From NCBI GenBank assembly GCA_036567985.1, contig DATCTK010000062.1, positions 56,063-120,062 on the forward strand: a stretch of DNA of 64,000 bases, in the 5' to 3' direction. The DNA comes from SZUA-229 sp036567985 (GTDB lineage Bacteria; Pseudomonadota; Gammaproteobacteria; SZUA-229). Each line of letters opens with the position of its first letter. Within the stretch, counting starts at the first letter, position 1. The notes beneath the pieces were generated by a model. That model saw only the letters and a list, made by a program, of their open reading frames with translations. It was not told where the DNA came from and searched no databases. Made by a program: the position numbers and the translations under genes. Shown here one piece after another: positions 35,833 through 43,994 of the stretch.

Positions 35833-37152
35833 ATGCCCAGCCAACCCGACAAGCCCAGTTGCGAAGCGATTATGAACCTCTATCCCGATCCCTTCGTGAT
35901 TATCGACCGCCACTTCCAGATCGTCGCTGCCAACCAGAAATACTGTGACCATTACCATGTATCCCGTGACGAGATTGTCGGCCAGCGCTGTCACCGCATT
36001 TCCCATGGCATAGACCACCCCTGCAGCCAGAATGGCGAACACTGCCCACTGGAAGAAGTGATTAGCACCGGCAAGCCCACCTCGGTCATGCATATCCATC
36101 GCCACGGCGAGCTGGATGAACATGTGCAGCTCGCCGCCTCACCCATTTTCGGTGAACAGGGCAACGTACTCTATATGGCCGAAGCCATCCAGCCGATTGC
36201 CAGGGAGCCGGATAACGAACAGATTCTGCTCGGTCGCTCCAAGGTCGCGCTTCGCCTGATGAGCATTCTCTACCGTGTTGCACCCTCCTCGTCTACCGTG
36301 CTGCTGCTGGGTGAATCCGGCGTGGGCAAGGATTGCGCTGCCCGCTATATCCACCAGAACTCACCCCGCGCACGCAATGATTTTGTCGTGGTGGACTGCG
36401 GCGTGCTGGGGGAAAACCTGATTGAAAGCGAACTGTTCGGCCATGAAAAAGGCGCCTTCACCGGTGCCGACAAGCGCAAAACCGGGCTGTTCGAGCTGGC
36501 CGATAAGGGCACGCTGTTTATTGATGAAATCGGCGAACTGCCGCTGCACCTGCAAACCAAGCTACTGCGCGCACTGGAAACCGGCAGCTTCCGTCGGCTG
36601 GGTGGCCAGGAATATATAAAAGTGGATGTGCGCATTATTGCTGCCACCAATCGTGACCCGCAGCAGATGCTGGAAGACCGGACCCTGCGCGAAGACCTGT
36701 ATTATCGACTCAGCGCGTTCCCGGTTAAATTACCCCCGCTGCGTGAACGCAAGGGTGACATCCCGCTACTGGCGGAGTCGTTTCTGGCACAGACGCTGGA
36801 AGGTGAAGCCCAGTTACCCCTGTCCCCCGAGGTGATAGAAAAACTGCTCAGCCACGATTACCCAGGCAATATCCGCGAACTGAGAAATATACTGGAACGT
36901 GCGGTGATCCTTGCAGGTAAAGCGCCGATCAGCGCAGAACTGGTCGTGTTTGAGCAACAGAACAAGACAGCAATGCCAGAAGCGCAAGCCAGCCCCGCCA
37001 ATCCACTACAGACAAAAAGCTCACGCCTTAGCACTAGGCAGATTTTACAGGCACTGGAACAATGCAATGGACACCGGCTGGCGGCAGCACAGCTACTGGG
37101 TGTCAGCGAACGCACGATTTACCGCCACCTGAAACAGGTGAACAGTCTCTAG
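35833..37152 (+). CDS. Sigma-54-dependent activator with Cys/His-rich PAS sensor
   Basis: Regulator of 439 residues. Residues 14-125 form a PAS domain (LYPDPFVIIDRHFQIVAANQ) with a loop holding Cys53, Cys64 and Cys71 and several His (CHRISHGIDHPC then GEHC), suggesting a metal, heme or redox sensor. The AAA+ domain has Walker A GESGVGKD, the GAFTGA loop that touches sigma-54, FIDEIGEL, and an Arg finger region. A Fis-type HTH ends the protein (LAAAQLLGVSERTIYRHL). There is no phosphoacceptor domain. The ATG at 35833 has AGGGAA 7 bases upstream; longer readings run through the operator. The likely target is the rhodanese operon at 38.3 kb. Confidence 0.9.
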   Translation: MPSQPDKPSCEAIMNLYPDPFVIIDRHFQIVAANQKYCDHYHVSRDEIVGQRCHRISHGIDHPCSQNGEHCPLEEVISTGKPTSVMHIHRHGELDEHVQLAASPIFGEQGNVLYMAEAIQPIAREPDNEQILLGRSKVALRLMSILYRVAPSSSTVLLLGESGVGKDCAARYIHQNSPRARNDFVVVDCGVLGENLIESELFGHEKGAFTGADKRKTGLFELADKGTLFIDEIGELPLHLQTKLLRALETGSFRRLGGQEYIKVDVRIIAATNRDPQQMLEDRTLREDLYYRLSAFPVKLPPLRERKGDIPLLAESFLAQTLEGEAQLPLSPEVIEKLLSHDYPGNIRELRNILERAVILAGKAPISAELVVFEQQNKTAMPEAQASPANPLQTKSSRLSTRQILQALEQCNGHRLAAAQLLGVSERTIYRHLKQVNSL

Positions 37153-37240
37153 TCGCTGGTCATTCGTCTTTGGTCTTTGTCAGTCGTATCAAACGCTGTG
37201 AATCAGCGTGCACCCTGATTAAATCTTTTACTGAAAGATT

Positions 37241-37346
37241 AACGCCAACAACGCGAAAACCGCAAATGAACGCCAAAGCTTACAAGATATAAAGCTTTAA
37301 TAGCGTCTATTTGCGGCTTTTGCGTTCATTTGCGTTTTCTTTTTGA
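37241..37346. repeat. Large inverted repeat, copy 2, between convergent genes
   Basis: Left side has ACGCGAAAACCGCAAATGAA and a CCAAAGCTT inner arm; right side has AAAGCTTTAATAGCGTC and then TTTGCGTTCATTTGCG. The arms pair imperfectly around a short AT spacer. It is related to the repeats at 14803-15053 and 49848-49955, and lies between the activator gene and the convergent rhodanese gene. Confidence 0.72.
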
Positions 37347-37350
37347 GAAT

Positions 37351-37388
37351 TAAGGTGTCAGAGTCAGATCTGATTCTCCGACACCTTA
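37351..37388. terminator. Imperfect hairpin before the rhodanese stop
   Basis: TAAGGTGTCAGAGTCAGA pairs with TCTGATTCTCCGACACCTTA (a few mismatches), forming a stem of about 18 bp with almost no loop. It lies 20 bases past the rhodanese stop and may end both convergent transcripts. Its GTGTCAGAG core resembles, but is not the same as, the GGGGTCAGAG repeats farther right. Confidence 0.5.
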
Positions 37389-37407
37389 TAGTGAAAAATA
37401 CCTGTGA

Positions 37408-38058
37408 TTACTTCACCGTGGTAAAGCCCAGGTTAGACCAGTTCTGCATGCCGCCGCGGTACCATTTGAGTTTATGCGCAGGGTAACCGAAGTCGAGCAG
37501 GGTGCGGATATTGGCAGGCGACTGGCCACACCACATGCCGTTACAGAACATCACCAGGGTTTTCGCGCCGGAGTAATCAAACAGGCCTTCCTGCTCCCTC
37601 ACATCGAACTGATCGGTGAGGATATCGATAATATCAAATGGCGCAGCGCCGCGCTCCGGGTTGAGTTGTTTCCAGGGAATATTGATGGAACCGGGAATCG
37701 TACCGCGCTTGACCCAGTCTGGCGTGCGCGAATCAATCACCAGAACCGACTTGTCACCGGCAGATACTTTTTTCAGGTAATCCAGCATCTCCACTTCACC
37801 GATGGTTTCAACCCCCGGCGCCAGGGACATGGGCTGGATACAGAAGGGCGGACAATCACGCGATGTCTTGGCAAAGTTTTCATCCACCTTGTTATCATTG
37901 TTCTGATCACGCTTGATGGTCACGGTTTTGCCATTGTGTTTCACATCCACACTACCGAGCTCGGGCGTGATCTTGACCTTCAGCTCTTCCGCGTAGACCG
38001 GTTGCGCCAGCAGGCCAATGGTTATTACCGCTGTGGATAACAGGTGTTTGATATTCAT
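37408..38058 (-). CDS. Periplasmic rhodanese-like protein
   Basis: Protein of 216 residues with a signal peptide ending PVYA. The C-terminal half is a rhodanese domain: VLVIDSRTPDWVKRGTIPGS, then the catalytic loop MFCNGMWCGQSP with Cys172 as likely persulfide carrier and a second Cys177, and KWYRGGMQNWSNLG. The first half has a small calcium-like DQNNDNKVDENF loop and a CPPFC pair. Such proteins move sulfane sulfur in the periplasm; the substrate is unknown. It is 61 bases after the small lipoprotein gene and should share its sigma-54 promoter. Confidence 0.87.
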   Translation of the reverse strand: MNIKHLLSTAVITIGLLAQPVYAEELKVKITPELGSVDVKHNGKTVTIKRDQNNDNKVDENFAKTSRDCPPFCIQPMSLAPGVETIGEVEMLDYLKKVSAGDKSVLVIDSRTPDWVKRGTIPGSINIPWKQLNPERGAAPFDIIDILTDQFDVREQEGLFDYSGAKTLVMFCNGMWCGQSPANIRTLLDFGYPAHKLKWYRGGMQNWSNLGFTTVK

Positions 38059-38119
38059 GGTTGGACTCCGTTTATTTTACGTTTTGTTGGTATTTTTATA
38101 GCAGCTATTTATCCGCGCT

Positions 38120-38299
38120 TTAGTCGCATCCCGGATCAGCACTACTGACCGGTTTGCTCGATGTTTTTGTGTCCGCAGAAGCTGCGGCCGTGCCAGACTC
38201 GGCGGCTACCGTATCTGCGGGTGACGAGCCACCCGTCGCACAGGCAGACAGGGCAACTGCCATTATTAATGCGACCAGCCCGTTTAAGCCTAAGTTCAT
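38120..38299 (-). CDS. Small lipoprotein, Ala/Ser/Thr-rich
   Basis: Predicted lipoprotein of 59 residues. The signal MNLGLNGLVALIMAVALSAC ends in a lipobox (LSAC); the mature 40 residues are low in complexity and finish PGCD. No family was recognised. The ATG at 38299 has a strong GGAGG 6 bases upstream, which supports a real gene; an upstream ATG at 38311 is less likely. It is first in the operon with the rhodanese and is probably its membrane-side partner (inference). Confidence 0.7.
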   Translation of the reverse strand: MNLGLNGLVALIMAVALSACATGGSSPADTVAAESGTAAASADTKTSSKPVSSADPGCD

Positions 38300-38376
38300 A
38301 AATGCCTCCATTGCGCCTGATGGCGTGGTTAGTTCGAAGCGCCGCTTGTGTAGAGCGCGCAGTTAACAAACTACAG

Positions 38377-38392
38377 AGCAGGCATTATGCCA
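38377..38392 (-). promoter_or_regulatory. Sigma-54 (-24/-12) promoter of the lipoprotein-rhodanese operon
   Basis: On the minus strand TGGCATAATGCCTGCT has the invariant GG and GC dinucleotides ten bases apart and agrees well with TGGCAC-N5-TTGC. The start site would fall near 38366, about 65 bases before the lipoprotein ATG. It lies at the distance from the TGTCATGACA sites expected for an enhancer-dependent promoter. Confidence 0.7.
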
Positions 38393-38474
38393 ACTCGGCG
38401 AAAAGCATAAATATCATTAAAATCAGCAAGATAGGAAAGGGCAGATGAGTGCACGCCGTTTGCATGCAGAAAAA

Positions 38475-38524
38475 CGTCATGAAATGTCATGACATCAATC
38501 GCTACTGTCATACCTGTCATGACA
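38475..38524 (-). promoter_or_regulatory. Activator-binding array of TGTCATGACA palindromes
   Basis: Two perfect 10-bp palindromes TGTCATGACA (38485-38494 and 38515-38524) are exactly 30 bp apart, three helical turns. Half-sites next to them, CGTCATGAAA at 38475 and TGTCATA at 38506, are offset by about 10 bp. They stand 85-145 bases upstream of the -24/-12 promoter and share the half-site of the dyad before the activator gene. Confidence 0.7.
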
Positions 38525-38578
38525 GCAGCGATTGATTCAGGCGGGATTATCAGGCAATCGACACCTCTGGGCCTGCGG

Positions 38579-39832
38579 TCACGACGCCGCTGGTAGCAGT
38601 TTTTCGCCTTGCAGCAACTGGTCCAGGGTCTCCCGCTGGCGGATAACATGCACCTGGTCACCATCCACCATAATCTCCACCGCACGGGGTCGCGTGTTGT
38701 AGTTGGAGCTCATGGTAAAACCATAGGCCCCTGCCGATTTGACCACGATAAAGTCACCCGCCTGCAGGTTGAGCAGGCGATCCTTGCCGAGAAAATCACC
38801 GGTTTCACACACCGGACCCACCAGGTCATAGCAGCGGGTTTCGCCCTCACGCTGCTGCAGCGGCACGATTTCCTGCCAGGCGCCGTAGAGTGCCGGGCGC
38901 ATCAGGTCGTTCATCGCCGCATCGATAATGGCGAAGTTTTTCTCCTCGTTGTGCTTCAGGTACAGCACCTCGCTGAGCAGCACCCCGGCATTACCGACAA
39001 TCGCGCGCCCTGGCTCAATCAGGATTTCTACCTGTCGATCCCCCAGCTCTGCCAGCAGCGCAGCGATCTGTTGCGCCGGGCTGGGCGGGGTCTCATCCTG
39101 GTAGCGAATCCCCAGGCCGCCGCCCAGATCCAGGTGCTGCAATTCAATACCGTGGGTTTTAAGCTCATCCACCAGCGCCAGCACCCGTTTCAACGCATCC
39201 ACAAAGGGTGTGATCTGGGTCAATTGCGAACCGATATGGCAGTCGATGCCGCGCACCTCGATATGGCTCAGCGCCTGTGCCTGCTGATACACCGCCACCG
39301 CCTGGTGGTGGGCAATGCCGAATTTGTTTTCTTTCAGCCCGGTGGAAATATAGGGATGGGTCTGCGCATCCACATCCGGGTTGACCCGCAGCGATACAGG
39401 CGCAACCGTATCCATCTCCGCGGCAACCTGGTTAATCACCAGCAATTCAGCCTGGGACTCCACATTGAAGCAGCGAATGCCCACCTCCAGCGCACGGCGA
39501 ATTTCCTGCGGTTTCTTACCCACACCGGAAAACACCACACGGCTCGCCTCGCCACCGGCCCTGAGCACCCGCTCCAGTTCGCCCACTGAAACGATATCAA
39601 AACCCGAGCCGAGTCGGGCCAGCAGATTCAGAATCGCGATATTGGAATTGGCCTTGACTGCATAGCAGATCAAATGCGGCTGATCTCCGAAGGCCTGATC
39701 AAACGCATGCCAGTGGCGTTCCAGCGTGGCACGGGAATAGACGTAGGCGGGCGTACCATACTGTCGCGCCAGCTCGGTTAAATTGACATCTTCAGCATAC
39801 AGCTGCTTATTTTTATATTCGAAATAATCCAT
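38579..39832 (-). CDS. lysA: Diaminopimelate decarboxylase
   Basis: PLP-dependent enzyme of 417 residues that makes lysine from meso-diaminopimelate. VYSRATLERHWHAFDQ, YAVKANSNIAILNLLA (Schiff-base lysine), LDLGGGLGIRY (phosphate loop), EPGRAIVGNAG, and GPVCETGDFLGKDR are present. It starts 7 bases after the lptM stop. Normally followed by dapF; here the intervening 2.9 kb hold the sigma-54/rhodanese module. Confidence 0.97.
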   Translation of the reverse strand: MDYFEYKNKQLYAEDVNLTELARQYGTPAYVYSRATLERHWHAFDQAFGDQPHLICYAVKANSNIAILNLLARLGSGFDIVSVGELERVLRAGGEASRVVFSGVGKKPQEIRRALEVGIRCFNVESQAELLVINQVAAEMDTVAPVSLRVNPDVDAQTHPYISTGLKENKFGIAHHQAVAVYQQAQALSHIEVRGIDCHIGSQLTQITPFVDALKRVLALVDELKTHGIELQHLDLGGGLGIRYQDETPPSPAQQIAALLAELGDRQVEILIEPGRAIVGNAGVLLSEVLYLKHNEEKNFAIIDAAMNDLMRPALYGAWQEIVPLQQREGETRCYDLVGPVCETGDFLGKDRLLNLQAGDFIVVKSAGAYGFTMSSNYNTRPRAVEIMVDGDQVHVIRQRETLDQLLQGEKLLPAAS

Positions 39833-39839
39833 GGTTTAA

Positions 39840-40004
39840 CTAGTTATTGTTGTCGGGGCGGGTGGCGGGCAAGGCGGGGACATCAGCCTGTGGCGCCTCT
39901 GTTGTCGGGTCTGCTGGCAAATATAACGGGCCGGTTTTACCACAGCCACCGATGCCGGCAAACAGAATGCCTAAAAATAATACACTGATTCGCAGGGAAG
40001 CCAT
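39840..40004 (-). CDS. lptM: LptM (YifL) lipoprotein
   Basis: Small lipoprotein of 54 residues, not long enough for most ORF lists. The signal MASLRISVLFLGILFAGIGG precedes Cys21 in a GC-GKTGPLYLPADP context; the CGxKGPLYLP pattern is the LptM/YifL hallmark. LptM helps the LptDE outer-membrane LPS translocon mature by assisting its disulfide exchange. Position just before lysA is the conserved one, which adds support. It is divergent from the histidine kinase gene. Confidence 0.88.
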   Translation of the reverse strand: MASLRISVLFLGILFAGIGGCGKTGPLYLPADPTTEAPQADVPALPATRPDNNN

Positions 40005-40051
40005 TGCTATACTCTGTGCTCATAAATACAGGGCCGACATTATCTTACTTT

Positions 40052-42040
40052 ATGCGATTAAAAAGCAGCATTTTTCTCTGGGTTTCTCTCGCCACCATAC
40101 TGCCGCTATCCGCGCTGGTGTTTGGCGTGACCGCCTACAGCGAACATATGTATCGCAAAAGTGTCGACAATGATGTTTACCTGAATATGGAAAACATCGC
40201 CAAGGAACTGGAGTTTCGTCTCAGTTATGAACGAGAGGTTATCCTGTCTCTGGCCAATTCTCCAGCGATGAAACAGTTTGCACCCATTCTGCGCACGGCC
40301 GCAGAAGGGGATTTGCACATCAATTATTTTGAAGAAACCGAGCAGCTGAATAATTTCCTCGCCGGCTTCCAGCACTCGGTGCCAGGCCTGGACACGGTGC
40401 GCGTGCTGGATATCGACGGCCATACCCTGGTCAAGGTGCGCTTTGGCAAACAGATTCCCGCCGACTTTGAAGGTATCGCCGAACTTCCCCTGGCGGAAGA
40501 AGAACTGGTGGACAGCGACTTTCTCAGCTGGATGTGGCAGCTGCCACCCCACGAGCTGGTGTATGGCAGCCTGCCGCTGAGCCGCCGCGATTATGTCAGC
40601 GGCTATGAGCTGTCACTGATGAATGCGATCGTGCCGGTATCCGTGGGCAGTGACCGGGTGATCGGTTATCTTACCGCTCGCGCCGTGGGCGACCAGATTG
40701 ATCATATCCTCGGCTCGTTGCCACGTACCACCGATATCCAGCTGAGCATTGCCGAGCTGAACCCGGACAAGACACAACGCCACGGTATGATTCTCTACAG
40801 TGATGAACTGGATATTAAATTCAGCCAGCTGCTCAAACCGGAAAACAATATGCAGAGCCAGCTACCCGCAGAATTGTGGCAAACCATCGAATCCGATCGC
40901 TTTGGCTCGTTTCTTAACCAGAGCAATAATCGCCGCTATTACTTCCGCGAGTTTTATCCCTACAGTAACCAGCTGGTAAGCTGGATACTGGTATTGCACC
41001 TGGATAATGAAACCATTGCCGCACCGTTCCAGCGTATCCGTTTCGGCCTGCTGATTTTTGCCGGCCTGGCACTGGGCATCAGCCTGATGCTGGCAAATAT
41101 CGGTGCGCGCAATATCGCACAACCGATCACGCACTTTGCCAGCATTCTAAAACGCTATGCCGACGGTGAGTCCAAATTTTCGGAACATACCTCGAAGGGT
41201 GCCGATGAACTGAAGCAGCTGGACCAGTCATTCCATTACCTGGTGGACACACTGGAAGCAACCGAACGGGAACGGGACAGCGCGCAGAAAATGATGCTGC
41301 AGAATGCCAAGCTGGCGAGCATCGGCGAAATGGCGGCGGGCATTGGCCATGAAATCAATAACCCGTTAAATAATATTCTCTCCTATGCCGCACTGATTGA
41401 ACGTGACCTGCCACAGGAAAACAAAGCACTGCAGGAAGACATCCAGGGTTTGCGTAGTGAAGCGAAGCGTGCCGGCACCATTGTAAAAGGCATTCTTAAT
41501 TTCGCCCGCCAGGTACCGCCGGAATATGTTGAATTCGATTTGCACGTATGGCTGCAGGATACCTTGCCGTTAATTTCTGCACAGGCACATAAATACAATA
41601 TCGAAATTGAACTGCAGGACACACTGAATTTATTTATTCATGGCGACCGCAACCAGTTGCAGCAGGTACTGGTTAACCTGTTAATGAACGCAATCCAGGC
41701 CAGCAAGTCAGGTGACGTGATTCGTGTCAGCACCCATATCGATAAAGACTATCTGTACATTACAGTCTCCGATCAGGGCACCGGTATTGACAATGCATTC
41801 AGGGACAAAATTTTCGACCCGTTTTTTACCACCAAAAATGTGGGCGAGGGCAGTGGCCTTGGCCTCTCTATCAGTATCGGCATTATGCAGTATCACAATG
41901 GCGGATTAACCCTCGATAATAATGAACGTGGCGGGGTTGATGCAGTTATGCAATTACCATTACAGGCAGACAGACACAAAACCATCACTGACTCGATAAC
42001 CGCAAACCAGGACCCGGACACAAGTACAGACCATGCATAA
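40052..42040 (+). CDS. Membrane sensor histidine kinase
   Basis: Kinase of 662 residues. Membrane segments near 6-28 and 327-350 bracket a periplasmic, Cache-like sensor of about 300 residues; then HAMP, HisKA with LASIGEMAAGIGHEINNPLNN (phospho-His) and HATPase_c with NLLMNAIQAS, DQGTGID and GSGLGLSI. It is of the NtrB type of kinases and its stop overlaps the start of the response regulator by 8 bases, so the two are partners. The ATG at 40052 begins at the first membrane segment; the frame start at 40004 would be a TTG. The stimulus is unknown. Confidence 0.92.
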   Translation: MRLKSSIFLWVSLATILPLSALVFGVTAYSEHMYRKSVDNDVYLNMENIAKELEFRLSYEREVILSLANSPAMKQFAPILRTAAEGDLHINYFEETEQLNNFLAGFQHSVPGLDTVRVLDIDGHTLVKVRFGKQIPADFEGIAELPLAEEELVDSDFLSWMWQLPPHELVYGSLPLSRRDYVSGYELSLMNAIVPVSVGSDRVIGYLTARAVGDQIDHILGSLPRTTDIQLSIAELNPDKTQRHGMILYSDELDIKFSQLLKPENNMQSQLPAELWQTIESDRFGSFLNQSNNRRYYFREFYPYSNQLVSWILVLHLDNETIAAPFQRIRFGLLIFAGLALGISLMLANIGARNIAQPITHFASILKRYADGESKFSEHTSKGADELKQLDQSFHYLVDTLEATERERDSAQKMMLQNAKLASIGEMAAGIGHEINNPLNNILSYAALIERDLPQENKALQEDIQGLRSEAKRAGTIVKGILNFARQVPPEYVEFDLHVWLQDTLPLISAQAHKYNIEIELQDTLNLFIHGDRNQLQQVLVNLLMNAIQASKSGDVIRVSTHIDKDYLYITVSDQGTGIDNAFRDKIFDPFFTTKNVGEGSGLGLSISIGIMQYHNGGLTLDNNERGGVDAVMQLPLQADRHKTITDSITANQDPDTSTDHA

Positions 42041-43376
42041 TAAACACGTACACTTTATCGATGATGACCCAACTGCCGGTGACCTGTTCCGCCGTTTTGT
42101 TCGCGACAAGGATTACACCCTGCACGTATTTAAAAAGCCACTGGAGGCATTGCAGCATATTCGCGAACATGGCAGTGACCTGGTGATCACCGACCTGAGC
42201 ATGCCGGGCATGTCGGGACTGGAACTGCTGGAGTCGATACGCCAGACGGATATCGAATTGCCCATCATTATGATTACCGGCTTTTCCACCGAAGACAATG
42301 CAATCCGCGCACTGCGCCTGGGCGCCACCGATTTTATTAAAAAACCCTATGATGTAGAGACGCTACTACAGCAGGTGGATGATGTGCTGCAGCAATCCGC
42401 CACGCGCAAGGAGAAAAAGCTGCAACGCCCCGGTCTGAAAGACAAACAGGACCAGTTCGGCATGATCGGGCACTCGCCTGCGCTGAATAAAATCTATGAC
42501 ATTATCGACAAGATTTCCGATATTCGCTGCAATGTAATTATTGAAGGGGAGTCGGGCACCGGCAAGGAACTGGTTGCCCATGCACTGCACAATCACTCCG
42601 AGTTTGCCGAGCAGCCGTTTATTGTAATTGACTGTGGCTCACTCACCGACACCCTGCTGGAGAGCGAACTGTTCGGCCATGAAAAAGGCGCCTTCACCGG
42701 TGCCAGCCATATGAAACAGGGTTTACTGGAAGTCGCCAGCGGCGGCACCATTTTCCTCGATGAAATCTGCAATATTTCAGACAGTATGCAGATGAAACTG
42801 ATGCGCGCAGTGCAGGCACAGACCATTACCCGGGTAGGCGGTATTAATCCGATTGAAATCGATGTGCGCTTTGTCGTCGCCACCAATCGCAATATCGAGG
42901 AGATGATTGAAGCCGGGCAGTTCCGTCACGATTTATATCACCGTTTAAATGTAGTGAAAATCAATATGCCACCGCTGCGTGAACGGGAGCAGGATCTTGA
43001 ATTATTAATCGAACATTTTATTAACGAATTCAAACAGCGCTATCAGCGTAATATCACGGGCTTCGACGCAGCATCCATGGACAAACTCAAAAGCTATAAG
43101 TGGCCGGGCAATATACGCGAACTGCGCAACCTGGTCGAACGTAGCATTGCCCTGGCCGATAGCCCTGTACTCAGTGTCGACCAGCAACTCTACCAGGCCG
43201 ATAACGACAACCGCATCGATGCCGACTCACCCACACTGGAAGAACTGGAAAAGCGCTATATTCTCAACACACTGGATAAATTCAACGGCAACCGCGAACA
43301 AACCGCCAGCCTGCTGGGAATTAATAAATCAACCCTGTGGCGTAAGCTGCAGAGCTGGCAACTTGATAACGAATGA
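42033..43376 (+). CDS. NtrC-family sigma-54 response regulator
   Basis: Response regulator of 447 residues: receiver domain with phosphoacceptor Asp54 (DLVITDLSMPGMSG), AAA+ domain with GESGTGKELVA, GAFTGA, IFLDEI and the Arg-finger zone, and a Fis-type HTH (REQTASLLGINKSTLWRKL). It would activate sigma-54 promoters after phosphorylation by the neighbouring kinase. No -24/-12 site was found in the adjoining gaps, so the targets are probably elsewhere. Confidence 0.95.
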   Translation: MHNKHVHFIDDDPTAGDLFRRFVRDKDYTLHVFKKPLEALQHIREHGSDLVITDLSMPGMSGLELLESIRQTDIELPIIMITGFSTEDNAIRALRLGATDFIKKPYDVETLLQQVDDVLQQSATRKEKKLQRPGLKDKQDQFGMIGHSPALNKIYDIIDKISDIRCNVIIEGESGTGKELVAHALHNHSEFAEQPFIVIDCGSLTDTLLESELFGHEKGAFTGASHMKQGLLEVASGGTIFLDEICNISDSMQMKLMRAVQAQTITRVGGINPIEIDVRFVVATNRNIEEMIEAGQFRHDLYHRLNVVKINMPPLREREQDLELLIEHFINEFKQRYQRNITGFDAASMDKLKSYKWPGNIRELRNLVERSIALADSPVLSVDQQLYQADNDNRIDADSPTLEELEKRYILNTLDKFNGNREQTASLLGINKSTLWRKLQSWQLDNE

Positions 43377-43389
43377 ATAACAGCCAGAT

Positions 43390-43926
43390 ATGAGCTGCGG
43401 CAAACAACTTCGCGGTAATGACCTATTTTCACGCCAGCAAAAACAGGCCGAAAAATTCGCACAACAAAAAACCGCACCGGATATTATTTGTGATGGCATA
43501 CAGACGCCACAGAACTTCGGCTCGATTCTACGGGTTGCCGATGCGCTGGGCTGCAAAAATATAATTCTGCTCGACAGCGAGCTCGACCTGAAACATAAAA
43601 AACTGTCACGCCTTGCACGTAGCTGCGAACAGCATCTGAATATCAGCCAGTACTGCCTGCAGGAATTTTTAATACAGCATAAACGTTATCATTCACTCTG
43701 CGCCCTGGAAATCACCAGTGAATCCAGCGAGCTGTTTAGCAGTAACATCATCAACTGCGACGGCATTATCATCGGCCACGAAGCACAGGGCGTGCGCCAG
43801 GCCCTGCTCGACATCTGCAAAGGCGCCATCCACCTTCCCATGTACGGCATCAACGGCTCAATGAATGTCAGCCACGCACTGGCCGTGTTCCTCTACGAAT
43901 GGCGCCGCCAGCAACCACCCCCCTAA
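43390..43926 (+). CDS. SpoU/TrmH-family RNA 2'-O-methyltransferase
   Basis: SPOUT-fold protein of 178 residues. CDGIQTPQNFGSILRVADALG (motif 1), GIIIGHEAQGVRQALLD (motif 2) and LPMYGINGSMNVSHALAVFLYEW (motif 3) mark a tRNA/rRNA ribose methyltransferase of the TrmH type. It lacks the N-terminal substrate domain of RlmB, so the target is uncertain. It follows the response regulator by 13 bases. Its TAA stop is formed by the first bases of a GGGGTCAGAG repeat. Confidence 0.88.
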   Translation: MSCGKQLRGNDLFSRQQKQAEKFAQQKTAPDIICDGIQTPQNFGSILRVADALGCKNIILLDSELDLKHKKLSRLARSCEQHLNISQYCLQEFLIQHKRYHSLCALEITSESSELFSSNIINCDGIIIGHEAQGVRQALLDICKGAIHLPMYGINGSMNVSHALAVFLYEWRRQQPPP

Positions 43927-43946
43927 AAAGGGGTCAGAGCCCTTTT
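43925..43946 (+). repeat. GGGGTCAGAG repeat 1
   Basis: Five A, GGGGTCAGAGCCC, four T. It overlaps the stop codon of the upstream methyltransferase gene and is the left end of the transposase unit. Confidence 0.9.
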
Positions 43947-43994
43947 ATGAGGTTTGCACAACAATAATAATCTTCTAAACTGCATTTTCTGATC

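Noticed and set aside
38371..38685. 104-residue minus-strand ORF after lysA
   Set aside because: It overlaps the lysA end out of frame and runs through the palindromes and the -24/-12 promoter; no SD or family seen.
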